DNA from: a bacterium
GTDB lineage: Bacteria > SM23-81 > DAOVCL01
Length of the DNA: 64,000 nucleotides
Assembly: GCA_029932675.1 (NCBI GenBank)
Contig: JAOZPP010000002.1
Location: 1 to 64,000 of the forward strand
Direction: 5' to 3'
Under the pieces are notes generated by a model. It did no database searches. It was not told where the DNA came from and saw only the letters and a list, made by a program, of their open reading frames with translations. Made by a program: the position numbers and the translations under genes. Position 1 is the stretch's first letter. Each line of letters begins with the position of its first letter. Shown here piece by piece: positions 17,914 through 26,050 of this stretch.

Positions 17914-19212
17914 ATGAAGACTTGGCATAAGATAATCATAGGTGACTCCAGAGATATGAAGGAAGTGCCCGATGAGTCTGTCCATCTCATCGTTACTTCC
18001 CCTCCCTATTGGCAATTAAAGGACTATGGAGAGGAAAGGCAAATTGGTTTTCATCACAGCTATGAAGAATATGTGAACAACCTAAGTTTAGTTTGGAATG
18101 AGTGCCATAGGGTGTTACACAAAGGGTGCAGGCTGTGTATCAACATTGGCGATCAATTTGCTCGCTCTGTCTATTATGGAAGGTACAAGGTCATTCCCAT
18201 AAGAACGGAGATCATCAAGTTCTGTGAATCGGCGGGCTTCGACTATATGGGTGCGATCATCTGGCAGAAGGTTACTACGACGCACACAACCGGCGGAGCC
18301 ACAGTGATGGGCTCCTTCCCCTATCCAAGGAATGGAATACTCAAACTTGATTACGAATTTATCTTGATCTTCAAAAAATACGGAATAGCACCCAAGCCAA
18401 GCAAGGAGGCTAAGGAACGTTCCAAATTGTCGGTTGAGGAGTGGAACAGGTACTTCACCGGCCACTGGAATTTTCCTGGGGAGAGACAGAACAGACATCT
18501 AGCAATGTTTCCGGAAGAGTTGCCGAAACGTTTGATTAAGATGTTCAGTTTCGTCGGGGACACAGTCCTTGACCCATTTTTAGGCAGTGGAACAACATCG
18601 TTAGCAGCTAAAAATTTAAGCAGAAATTCTATTGGATATGAAATAAATAGGGGGTTCCTTCCAACCATAAAGGATAAGCTAAAGTTGACGCAAAGGACGA
18701 TTTTTGAAGATGCGGTTTTTGAAATAATCCAACAAGGGGAGAAAGACACCGATTTTTCAGAGAAGACAAAAAGACTTCCCTATACCTTCAAGGACCCAAT
18801 AAAGTTTGACAAGAAGGTTGACCCAAGGAAATTGAGGTTTGGGTCGAGGATAGATGGTTCCCATTATGAAAGAGAAAAATATTATTCTGTGAAGGAAGTA
18901 ATCAGCCCAGAGATATTGATACTCAATGATGGTCTAAAAATTAGATTGTTGGGGATAAAAAAGATAATGAGTAAAAATGGCGAGGCAATAGAGTATTTAA
19001 TGGATAAAACAAGAGGAGAGAAAGTTTTCCTGAAATTTGACGCCGTGAAATATGATGAGCAGAACAATTTGCTCTGCTACCTTTACTTAAAAAACAAGAC
19101 CTTCATCAACGCTCATTTGATTAAATCCGGTCTTGTGGGGGTGGATACCACGATGAATTACAAATATAAATCGAAATTTTTGCTCCTCCACGAACAGGTT
19201 GCTAGGAAGTGA
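17914..19212 (+). CDS. Type II DNA methyltransferase (beta-class, MjaI-system) with SNase-like C-terminal domain
   Basis: The N-terminal 260 residues form an amino-methyltransferase with motif IV TSPPYW at 28-33 and the SAM-binding motif I DPFLGSGTT at 220-228. This is the beta-class order used by N4-cytosine and some N6-adenine enzymes. The SPPY form favours N4-cytosine. The partner nuclease suggests the MjaI-type target CTAG. Residues 325-425 resemble a staphylococcal-nuclease (OB-fold) domain: KIRLLGI, then LKFDAV, CYLYLKN and FINAHLIKSGLV in the right order. However, the arginine of the nuclease GR-LAY motif and the active-site glutamate are not conserved, so it is probably a DNA-binding tail. 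The stop codon overlaps the GTG start of the endonuclease by four bases. Composition is A+T-rich, consistent with horizontal acquisition. Confidence 0.85.
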   Translation: MKTWHKIIIGDSRDMKEVPDESVHLIVTSPPYWQLKDYGEERQIGFHHSYEEYVNNLSLVWNECHRVLHKGCRLCINIGDQFARSVYYGRYKVIPIRTEIIKFCESAGFDYMGAIIWQKVTTTHTTGGATVMGSFPYPRNGILKLDYEFILIFKKYGIAPKPSKEAKERSKLSVEEWNRYFTGHWNFPGERQNRHLAMFPEELPKRLIKMFSFVGDTVLDPFLGSGTTSLAAKNLSRNSIGYEINRGFLPTIKDKLKLTQRTIFEDAVFEIIQQGEKDTDFSEKTKRLPYTFKDPIKFDKKVDPRKLRFGSRIDGSHYEREKYYSVKEVISPEILILNDGLKIRLLGIKKIMSKNGEAIEYLMDKTRGEKVFLKFDAVKYDEQNNLLCYLYLKNKTFINAHLIKSGLVGVDTTMNYKYKSKFLLLHEQVARK

Positions 19213-19793
19213 AAGTAAGAATCGGTATTGAAGAGATTCGCAGATATTTGGAGATAGAAACCCCTGAGTTTCCTAAATATATTTCCCCCCTTATTAATCT
19301 GGCGAATCAATATGCGCAAGGAACACGACCAAGGATTGTCGGGCAGATGAGCGAGCTCATTCAGCAGTTTACCGGAAGAAAGTTATCAGAATGGGAAAGG
19401 TGGTATCTGGAGCAAAAACCTGAGGCAATCAGAACTGCAACTGAGAGGATACTGAGGAAATTGGAGAATTTCAAGGATGCATTGGATCAAATAGATCAAA
19501 ATATGGTGGAAAAATGGGTAAAAGATTTAGTGGTTGTGAAAACCTTTATTGGTCTGAGATTTCAAGAAGCGATTCTGAAGAAGGGAGCTGATATAAAAGG
19601 CACAGGCTACTGCCTAGCGAGTGCCGAGGAAGAGGCAAAGGGAATTGATGGTTATATTGGGAATGTTCCTGTGTCCATTAAGCCATATACCTATAAAGTA
19701 AAAGCTTCTCTGTCAGAACATATAGGAGTGAAGATCATTTATTACCAAAAAGTTGACAGGGGAATTGAGGTAGACTATGGGGAAATACTTTAA
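19209..19793 (+). CDS. MjaI-family type II restriction endonuclease
   Basis: The 194-residue protein matches the RE_MjaI family, whose characterised members (MjaI, MthZI) cut at CTAG. Supporting motifs are PRIVGQMSELI near residue 40 and the C-terminal KGTGYCLAS...GIDGYIGNVPVSIKPYTYK block. In that block the Asp of GIDGY and the Lys of SIK likely belong to the PD-(D/E)XK-type active site. It starts with GTG inside the methylase stop (GTGA, four-base overlap), so translation of the two is coupled and the methylase is made first. Length is normal and no damage is seen. The recognition sequence is inferred from family only; several CTAG sites occur in this window, as expected if the methylase protects them. 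Confidence 0.8.
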   Translation: MKVRIGIEEIRRYLEIETPEFPKYISPLINLANQYAQGTRPRIVGQMSELIQQFTGRKLSEWERWYLEQKPEAIRTATERILRKLENFKDALDQIDQNMVEKWVKDLVVVKTFIGLRFQEAILKKGADIKGTGYCLASAEEEAKGIDGYIGNVPVSIKPYTYKVKASLSEHIGVKIIYYQKVDRGIEVDYGEIL

Positions 19794-19869
19794 GGGCCAA
19801 GCTGCTAACTTCGTGAAGGACGGCAGGAATATTGGTTGCCCTAATCGTAGGAGATTCCATTTTTAGACG

Positions 19870-19947
19870 GGATTAACAGGATGATCAGGTAAATAATGGA
19901 GGGGATGGGTAGGGTGAATACAAATCCAGTAAATTCTGTTTATCCTG
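19870..19947. repeat. Imperfect inverted repeat in the gap after the R-M genes
   Basis: GGATTAACAG (19870-19879) is mirrored, with one mismatch, by CTGTTTATCC (19936-19945). Such GGATTAACAGGAT-type words are common dispersed repeats in many genomes. No gene lies in this 200-base gap. Confidence 0.3.
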
Positions 19948-19996
19948 CCAGAAAGCCCGCTGCAGGCGGCTAAGTGCTTAGATGGGGAGGCTTCCC

Positions 19997-20743
19997 TTGG
20001 AGTGGTTTGAGGATCTATACAATAGGCAGATATTTTTTGACCTCTATGTGGAGGAGGACATTCGGAAAGCCCCTAAAGAGGTGGATGGGGTGGTGAAAAT
20101 CTTAGGGCTTAAGCCAGGTCAATCCATCTTGGATGTATGTTGTGGTTATGGCAGACACTCCATCGAATTAGCAAGAAGGGGATATAGAGTCACCGGTATT
20201 GACCTTTCACCCAAACAGATTGCGGTTGCCCGGAGAAGGGCGAAAGAAGAGGACCTGACGATCAACTTCCTAATAGGCGATGCCAGAGAAATGGAATTTC
20301 AAAACAAATTTGATATTACATTGAATCTATTTTTATCCTTTGGTTACTTTAAAGATGATGCAGAAAATCTGAAGATGCTTGAAAAGATCGCATCTGCAAC
20401 GGTTTCCAATGGGAAATTTCTAATGGACTTGTGGAATAGGGAGAAAGAGATCAGGGACTTCAGGTCAAAAGAGGTAGAAGAACATAATGGAATAAAGATC
20501 GAGAAGCGATGGAGCTTTGATCCCTGGGAAGGTAGGCTCAACTGGGAGAATACGGTTTTCTTTCCTGATGGGAGAAGGGAAAGTTGGAAACAATCGATCA
20601 GGGCCTACACCCTCGTTGAATTGAAGAGGATGTTAAATGAAGTTGGGTTCAGGCTGGAAAGGGTCTTTGGAGATCTAAATGGTAGCGAATATACCATCGA
20701 TTCCCCCAATATGATACTAATATCGAGGAGGATAGGTAAGTAG
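19997..20743 (+). CDS. Class I SAM-dependent methyltransferase
   Basis: This is a Rossmann-fold methyltransferase of unknown substrate. Motif I is ILDVCCGYGRHS, followed by the acidic end of strand 2 in VTGIDLSPKQ and GDAREMEF. The C-terminal part (EVGFRLERVFGDL) is typical of methyltransferase types 11/25. The start is set at TTG 19997 because GGGGAGG (19984-19990) sits six bases upstream; the in-frame ATG at 19982 has no ribosome site and would place that motif inside the gene. This gives 248 residues. Relatives act on small molecules or glycans. It stands 70 bases before two GH130 genes, but no functional link is proven. Confidence 0.8.
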   Translation: MEWFEDLYNRQIFFDLYVEEDIRKAPKEVDGVVKILGLKPGQSILDVCCGYGRHSIELARRGYRVTGIDLSPKQIAVARRRAKEEDLTINFLIGDAREMEFQNKFDITLNLFLSFGYFKDDAENLKMLEKIASATVSNGKFLMDLWNREKEIRDFRSKEVEEHNGIKIEKRWSFDPWEGRLNWENTVFFPDGRRESWKQSIRAYTLVELKRMLNEVGFRLERVFGDLNGSEYTIDSPNMILISRRIGK

Positions 20744-20813
20744 TCTTATAGCAATGGAGGCTTTTCCAGACCTGCCCGTTTAAAAAAGATGAAGCTGTAA
20801 GGAGGGATCTCCA

Positions 20814-21749
20814 ATGCATAGAAGACACGGTCCAGACATCGTTCACCGGTGGGAGGGTAATCCGATCATCACCATAGAGGACCTCTCCTTCCGATGCGGA
20901 GACATCTGCAATGCCGGTGCGATCAAAATGGGAGGGGAATACATTCTACTGGTGACGATCGAAAGTTTAGAAGGGTTCTACTCAATCTACCCAGCCAAGA
21001 GTTCAGATGGATATCATTTCGCGGTGAGCGATCACCCCCTCTTAGCTCCTTCCCGGAAGGGCCCATTTGCCCCCTATGAGGAAATGGGCGTTCTCGATCC
21101 CAGGATCAGCTTATTGGAAGGGGTGTATTACATTTTTTATGACGCCTTCGGACCCCATGGTTACCGCTTAGGATTGGCTCGTACCCAAGATTTTAGATCG
21201 GTAGAGAGGGTAGGCCTTGTCTCGGAGCCGGACACCAAGACCGGGGCGCTCTTCCCTAAGAAAATTAAGGGGAAATATTCCCGCCTGGAACGCCCTTGGG
21301 CTGGTAGTAGCATCTGGATCAGCTTTTCCGATGACTTAGAATATTGGGGATGGTCTGAGGTAGTAATGACCCCAAGGGCCGGATTTTGGGACAGTGATCG
21401 GATAGGTGTGGCCACACCACCCTTAGAAATCGATCAGGGTTGGTTCCTTATCTACTATGGGATTAAGCAAACCTCTTCGGGACCGCTTATTAGACTGGGG
21501 GCGGCAGTTCTCGATAAGGAGAATCCACAAGTTGTTGTGGGGAGAACAAATGTTCCCATCCTTTCACCGCGGGAGGAATATGAACGGATAGGGGATGTAA
21601 CCAACCTGGTCTTTTCCTGTGGGGCAGTTATTGAACCTAATGGGGAGGTAAGGATCTATTATGGAGCAGCAAACTCCTGTATATGTTTGGGGTCCACCGA
21701 AATCGGGCAGATTGTAGAGGCCTGTAAGGAAAGCGAAAAGGAGTTTTGA
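20814..21749 (+). CDS. GH130-family glycoside phosphorylase/hydrolase (first copy, divergent)
   Basis: The 311-residue cytoplasmic protein has the five-bladed propeller of GH130, a family of beta-mannoside phosphorylases and hydrolases. Matching features are HRWEGNP near residue 11, LDPRISLLEGVYYIFY with the catalytic-type Asp95, the LFPKKIKGKYSRLERP block, SIWISFSDDLEYW, and the C-terminal ERIGDVTNLVFSCGA plus YYGAA. Compared with the next gene, the usual GIEDPR is GVLDPR and the NKD before the LFP motif is replaced. Substrate preference may therefore differ. A strong AAGGAGG precedes the ATG. The two copies are 2 bases apart and clearly arose by duplication. Confidence 0.88.
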   Translation: MHRRHGPDIVHRWEGNPIITIEDLSFRCGDICNAGAIKMGGEYILLVTIESLEGFYSIYPAKSSDGYHFAVSDHPLLAPSRKGPFAPYEEMGVLDPRISLLEGVYYIFYDAFGPHGYRLGLARTQDFRSVERVGLVSEPDTKTGALFPKKIKGKYSRLERPWAGSSIWISFSDDLEYWGWSEVVMTPRAGFWDSDRIGVATPPLEIDQGWFLIYYGIKQTSSGPLIRLGAAVLDKENPQVVVGRTNVPILSPREEYERIGDVTNLVFSCGAVIEPNGEVRIYYGAANSCICLGSTEIGQIVEACKESEKEF

Positions 21750-21751
21750 GA

Positions 21752-22729
21752 ATGAGAAAGAGAGCTGGACGAGACATATTCCACCGCTGGGAAGGGAATC
21801 CTGCTTTGACCCTGGAAGATATACCTTTCCGCTGCAATACGGTCTTCAACGGAACCCCGGTCAAGTTAGGAGATGAGTATCTACTTCTCCTCCGGGTTGA
21901 GGGACAGCAGGGCTATTCCTTTTTTGCCTTGGCTAAGAGTGGAGATGGTTTCCACTTTGAGGTTGAGGAGAAACCCGTTCTTCTCCCTGCTAAGGAGGGG
22001 ATCTTCAGTATATACGAGGCAAGAGGCATAGAGGATCCGCGGGCAACATTCATCGATGGTTCCTGGTATGTAATGTATACCGCAACCTCCAATTATGGAT
22101 TTCGGATAGCATTGGCCAAGACGGAAGATTTCCACCACTTCGAGCGGATTGCCCTCATATCTGAGCCAGGGAATAAGGATGGGGTTCTATTTCCGGAGAA
22201 GATCAATGGCCAGTATGTGAGGTTGGACCGGCCAATTGGTCTTGATGTGGGCAGTATTTGGATCTCCTATTCCAACGACCTAAAAAGTTGGGGTAACTCC
22301 AAAGTGTTGATTACCCCCCGTAAGGGATATTGGGATTCTTACCGGATTGGAGCCTCAGCCCCTCCAATCAAGACTAAGCAAGGATGGCTGGAAATCTACC
22401 ACGGGGTTAAGCTAACTGTCTCGGGACCGGTCTATAGGGTAGGGGCTGTATTACTTGACTTGGAAGACCCCTCAGTGGTAATTGGTCGTTGCAAGGTCCC
22501 TCTGCTTTCCCCGCGGGAGTATTATGAACGGATTGGCGATGTAAACAATGTGGTCTTTGCCTGTGGTGCGCTTGTGGAACCAGATGGTGAGGTAAAATTA
22601 TACTATGGGGCCGCTGATACCTATCTCTGTGTGGCTACAGCAAAGCTTGAGGAGATTATTGAGTATACGCTTGGTGAAGAGAAGGGGGGGGAAGCTGACC
22701 TCTTAGGGAGAGTTGACAATGAAACCTAA
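21752..22729 (+). CDS. GH130-family glycoside phosphorylase/hydrolase (second copy)
   Basis: This is a paralogue of the preceding gene with more canonical GH130 motifs: HRWEGNP, GIEDPRATF with Asp95, the NKDGVLFPEKINGQY block, and YYERIGDVNNVVFACGA near the C-terminus. GH130 enzymes cleave beta-1,2- or beta-1,4-linked mannosides, usually by phosphorolysis, releasing mannose-1-phosphate. The start is ATG 21752, eight bases after an AAAAGGAG ribosome site in the tail of the first copy; an in-frame TTG at 21746 overlaps the upstream stop and is less likely. The product has 325 residues. The pair suggests use or recycling of mannose-containing glycans, but no transporter or mannose-phosphate enzyme is adjacent. 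Confidence 0.9.
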   Translation: MRKRAGRDIFHRWEGNPALTLEDIPFRCNTVFNGTPVKLGDEYLLLLRVEGQQGYSFFALAKSGDGFHFEVEEKPVLLPAKEGIFSIYEARGIEDPRATFIDGSWYVMYTATSNYGFRIALAKTEDFHHFERIALISEPGNKDGVLFPEKINGQYVRLDRPIGLDVGSIWISYSNDLKSWGNSKVLITPRKGYWDSYRIGASAPPIKTKQGWLEIYHGVKLTVSGPVYRVGAVLLDLEDPSVVIGRCKVPLLSPREYYERIGDVNNVVFACGALVEPDGEVKLYYGAADTYLCVATAKLEEIIEYTLGEEKGGEADLLGRVDNET

Positions 22730-22787
22730 CTTAAGCCATTTTAGTCTATAGTTTCTTCTCCCATCCCCATTTGTTTGCGGTGTTGAG

Positions 22788-23423
22788 ATGCAAGGCATCA
22801 TCCAGATCATAATTGGAACATCGGTCTTGAGCATCATCCATCTCGCTGCTCCCCATCATTGGTTACCTATAGTGGCGATCAGCAAGGCTGAAGCCTGGTC
22901 TTTACGGGAGTCCCTCCCCATTACCCTCATTGCCGGCTTCTCTCACACCTTGAGCACCATAGGGATTGGGGTGATCATCGGTTTGATTGGACGCCAGCTT
23001 TTTGCTTTCCACCAACTTGTCACCAGGGTTGCTGCCCCCTTGATTTTGGGCATCTTGGGAACCATCTATATAATCCTGGGCCTAAGGGGGCGCTACCATC
23101 ACCATCACAGAAGAGCTGCTGTAAACCCCACAAGGACAAAAACCGCTCTTATTGCCTCCTTGAGTATGGTGATGTTCCTTACACCCTGTGTGGAAATCGA
23201 GGCTTACTATTTCACCGCCGGTGCTCTCCTCGGATGGCCGGGCATCACCATTGTCTCCATTTTTTACATAACTATAACCATCATCGGCCTGCTCCTGTTG
23301 GTATACTTGGGCACCAAAGGGATGGGAAGGGTAAGGTTACATTTTATAGAGGATCACGAAAAAGGGATTGTCGGAGTAGTACTAATCGTTTTAGGCCTCT
23401 TTGCTTATTTCGTAGAGATCTGA
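22788..23423 (+). CDS. UreH/RcnA-like membrane protein (nickel/cobalt transporter superfamily)
   Basis: The 211-residue protein has six hydrophobic segments. The first contains SIIHLAAPHHWLP and the third FSHTLSTIG. These His-containing membrane motifs resemble the HX(n)H/D and GHS motifs of the NiCoT/RcnA/UreH-type metal transporters. A cytoplasmic loop carries a YHHHH run (about residues 104-108), common in nickel or cobalt exporters. The segment FLTPCVEIEAYYFTAGA has a conserved-looking Cys-Glu pair. A role in divalent metal movement is likely, but direction and metal are not determined. It lies 58 bases after the GH130 pair and faces transketolase tail to tail. A weak ribosome site precedes the ATG. 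Confidence 0.6.
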   Translation: MQGIIQIIIGTSVLSIIHLAAPHHWLPIVAISKAEAWSLRESLPITLIAGFSHTLSTIGIGVIIGLIGRQLFAFHQLVTRVAAPLILGILGTIYIILGLRGRYHHHHRRAAVNPTRTKTALIASLSMVMFLTPCVEIEAYYFTAGALLGWPGITIVSIFYITITIIGLLLLVYLGTKGMGRVRLHFIEDHEKGIVGVVLIVLGLFAYFVEI

Positions 23424-23457
23424 AATGGCTCTTCAATCTTTAAAAGTGGAAAAACCG

Positions 23458-25479
23458 CTATGATTTCATCTTCACATCATACAACTCCTTGGCCATTTTA
23501 GCAATGTGCTCGCCAGACACCTCAAATTCTTTGATCAATTCCCAGGGCTGGCCTGACTCCCCAAAACGGTCCTTAACCCCGATCATCCCCATAATTACCT
23601 TCCCCTTTTGGTAAACATCAAGGGATTGGGCGACAACAGCGCTGATGCGATTTCCAAATCCACCCACCTGATGTTCCTCTGCAGTTACTATAACCCCAGT
23701 ATCCATTGCCGCCTTGATGATGGCCTCCTCATCTAAGGGCTTGAGGGTATGCATGTTTATCACCCTGGTCTCTATGCCGAAATCCTCTTTAAGGATATAG
23801 GCAGCCCTCATTGCCTCAGGCACCTCGGGCCCACAGGCGATTATGCTTAAATCCTCCCCTTCGGAGGCATAATCCGAGGCTAAAACCGTTTCAAAGGCAT
23901 CAATAAACTCCTCCTTCTCCCCCCTATATCTGATTACATTTGCCCGGCCAAAGCGGAAAGGGGTTTTCTCTTTAGTCACAATTGGGGTGGCCTCTCGGGC
24001 AAACCTTATGTACTTGGGACCGACGATCTCGAAGAGGAGGTATTCAGTAGCCTTCTTTGTTTCCACAGCATCGCAGGGAACTACGACATTCATATTAGGA
24101 AGACCACAGATCTGGAAGAGGTCTTCCAGGGCCTGATGGGTTGCTCCATCGGGGCCAACCGAGACCCCTCCGTGAGCCCCCGCGATGAGCACATTGAAAT
24201 TCCCGTAGCAGACAGTGGTTCTCAGTTGGTCCAGGTTCCTTCCAGCGGCGAAGACCCCATAGGTGCCAAAGACGGCTATCTTCCCTTCCTTGGCTAGACC
24301 GGCAGCCACCGCGGTTCCACTCTGCTCAGCAATTCCCATACTGAGAAACCTCCCCTTCCTCTCCGGATGATCTTCATAGAACTGGCTTATGGTTATGGAA
24401 CCAGAGATGTCTGCACCCAGACACACAACCCTCTCATCGTTCCCTTTTTCGGAAAGGGCTCGCCCGAATCCCTTCCGGGTAGGATCCATCTTTACTCTCA
24501 TCTTCGGTAATTGGTTCCAGAAGTAATCTTGACTGAACTTGGGCTGCTTTGCAGTTAACTTCTTGTCCACCTCCCCCTGGTAGTCTGCTGCCTTCTGCAA
24601 GAGTCTCTCCACATCGATTTTGCCCTTAAGCCCAAGTTGTTCTATACCGCTGAGCATCTGTTCATAGTTGGGAGCCTTGCCATGCCAGCCAGCAACATCC
24701 TCCATAAAGTCCACACCCTTTCCCTTTACCGTATGAGCGATGATCACGGTGGGTTTCCCCTTGTAGGACTTGGCCTCTTCCAAGGCCTGTAAGATTTCCT
24801 CCATATTGTGCCCATCGATCTCCAGCACATTCCATTTGAAGCTCTTATATTTATCCGCCAAGGGGTTTATATCCATAACATCTTTTACCCAACCATCTAT
24901 TTGGAGTCTATTTTTATCAACGATGTTGATCAGATTATCCAGCTTGTAATTCCCCGCCTCCATAATTGCTTCCCAAATCTGTCCTTCCTGATGTTCCCCG
25001 TCCCCGGTAAGTGCGTAGACGGTGTAATCCTTTTTGTCCAACTTTCCTGCTAAGGCAATTCCCACAGCGATGCTCAACCCTTGACCCAAGGAACCTGTGG
25101 AGGCCTCCACCCCAGGGAGCTTTAACCAATGGGGGTGCCCTTGGAATGGGGCCCAAAGTTTGCGCAGTTTAACTACCTCCTCCACATCAAAATAGCCAGC
25201 CATCCCCAATCCCAAATAGAGGGATGGTGCCTTGTGGCCGGTAGACCATATTATCCTATCCCTCCCATCCCAAAAGGGGTCCTTAGGGTCGTGCTTAGCA
25301 ACCTTCAGATAGAGGGCAGCAGTGATATCCATAATGGAAAGGGTTCCACCGGAATGACCAGATCTCGCTGCGCAGAGGGAGACCAAGTTCAGCCCCCTCA
25401 TTAGATTAGCTGCTTCCTTTAGCTCCTCAATCGAGTAATCCTTTCTCACTCTTCCAGTCTTTGAATCAACTATGGGCAT
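23458..25479 (-). CDS. tkt: Transketolase
   Basis: This thiamine-diphosphate enzyme of the pentose phosphate pathway moves two-carbon units between ketose and aldose phosphates. All 673 residues are in one chain, unlike the split archaeal-type enzyme. The N-terminal half shows ARSGHSGGTLSIMD, the substrate-loop GHPHWLKLPGVE and the cofactor motif GDGEHQEGQIWEA followed by DKN. The central pyrimidine-binding domain has SMGIAEQSGTAVAAGLA and the GVSVGPDGATHQ block. The C-terminal domain ends normally. A strong AAGGAGGGG precedes the ATG. It is a single gene with its own promoter, divergent from the secreted-protein gene. Identification is secure. Confidence 0.96.
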   Translation of the reverse strand: MPIVDSKTGRVRKDYSIEELKEAANLMRGLNLVSLCAARSGHSGGTLSIMDITAALYLKVAKHDPKDPFWDGRDRIIWSTGHKAPSLYLGLGMAGYFDVEEVVKLRKLWAPFQGHPHWLKLPGVEASTGSLGQGLSIAVGIALAGKLDKKDYTVYALTGDGEHQEGQIWEAIMEAGNYKLDNLINIVDKNRLQIDGWVKDVMDINPLADKYKSFKWNVLEIDGHNMEEILQALEEAKSYKGKPTVIIAHTVKGKGVDFMEDVAGWHGKAPNYEQMLSGIEQLGLKGKIDVERLLQKAADYQGEVDKKLTAKQPKFSQDYFWNQLPKMRVKMDPTRKGFGRALSEKGNDERVVCLGADISGSITISQFYEDHPERKGRFLSMGIAEQSGTAVAAGLAKEGKIAVFGTYGVFAAGRNLDQLRTTVCYGNFNVLIAGAHGGVSVGPDGATHQALEDLFQICGLPNMNVVVPCDAVETKKATEYLLFEIVGPKYIRFAREATPIVTKEKTPFRFGRANVIRYRGEKEEFIDAFETVLASDYASEGEDLSIIACGPEVPEAMRAAYILKEDFGIETRVINMHTLKPLDEEAIIKAAMDTGVIVTAEEHQVGGFGNRISAVVAQSLDVYQKGKVIMGMIGVKDRFGESGQPWELIKEFEVSGEHIAKMAKELYDVKMKS

Positions 25480-25508
25480 CTCCCCTCCTTATGTCGATTT
25501 AGACACCA

Positions 25509-25537
25509 AAAATATTAAAGGGTAGCGGAAAAGTCAA
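25509..25537 (-). promoter_or_regulatory. Sigma70 promoter of transketolase
   Basis: On the minus strand TTGACT and TATTTT are separated by 17 bases, about 30 bases before the tkt start. Confidence 0.5.
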
Positions 25538-25606
25538 GAAATTTCCCTCCCTCCTCACCCTGCTTATCATCTGCCTTCTTCTTACAAAGAGGGGAGGAGA
25601 AAGGAC

Positions 25607-25635
25607 TTGACTCTCCTTGAGGGATTAGCTATATT
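25607..25635 (+). promoter_or_regulatory. Sigma70 promoter of the secreted peptide/regulator genes
   Basis: TTGACT (25607-25612) and TATATT (25630-25635) have a 17-base spacer, about 50 bases before the 113-residue gene. Confidence 0.6.
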
Positions 25636-25685
25636 TTTCGCAAATGAGACTTGCCACGGGGAGTTTTCTTCTGTGAGGTGATGAA

Positions 25686-26027
25686 ATGATGAAAAAGTTG
25701 AGTCTTATCTTATTGAGCATAGTCTTTCTCCTTTCCACTTTTAGCTTTTTGCCGGTGAAGAAGGCTGTCTGCAATACCGGAGATGCCGTTATGCTTATGG
25801 CCGCCGAACCATGGCATTGGGAGTATCATTCAGGTAAGGGTGGTTCAGGTTCATCGGGAGGAGATAATCAAAGGATATCTGATCCAAGTAACCGTTCTGT
25901 AGCTAAACATTCCCTTAGCAGTTCGACTCGGACAACCGGTTATCAGAGAGAGAACAGTATGAGGGAGAGGCTCCTCAACTGGAAACGAAAGCTTCTCTTT
26001 TTCTGGCAGATGTTTTTTAACAGATAG
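25686..26027 (+). CDS. Small secreted protein of unknown function
   Basis: The 113-residue protein starts with a typical signal peptide (MMKKLSLILLSIVFLLSTFS, cleavage probably near residue 30). A Cys at about position 29, in AVCNTG, does not form a proper lipobox. The mature part has AAEPWHWEYHSG, then a Gly/Ser-rich stretch, a polar segment rich in Ser, Arg and Asn, and a basic amphipathic tail (LLNWKRKLLFFWQMF). No family is recognised. It is 23 bases upstream of the large TPR regulator and probably shares its promoter. One possibility is that it, or a fragment of it, is a signal connected with that regulator; this is inference from position only. ATG codons at 25686 and 25689 are equally possible starts. 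Confidence 0.6.
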   Translation: MMKKLSLILLSIVFLLSTFSFLPVKKAVCNTGDAVMLMAAEPWHWEYHSGKGGSGSSGGDNQRISDPSNRSVAKHSLSSSTRTTGYQRENSMRERLLNWKRKLLFFWQMFFNR

Positions 26028-26050
26028 CTTTTTCCATTGACAGGAAGAAG

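Noticed and set aside
25630..25665. A possible sigma54 promoter on the minus strand (TGGCAA ... TTGCG)
   Set aside because: The spacing between the two elements is two bases too long and no gene start follows.
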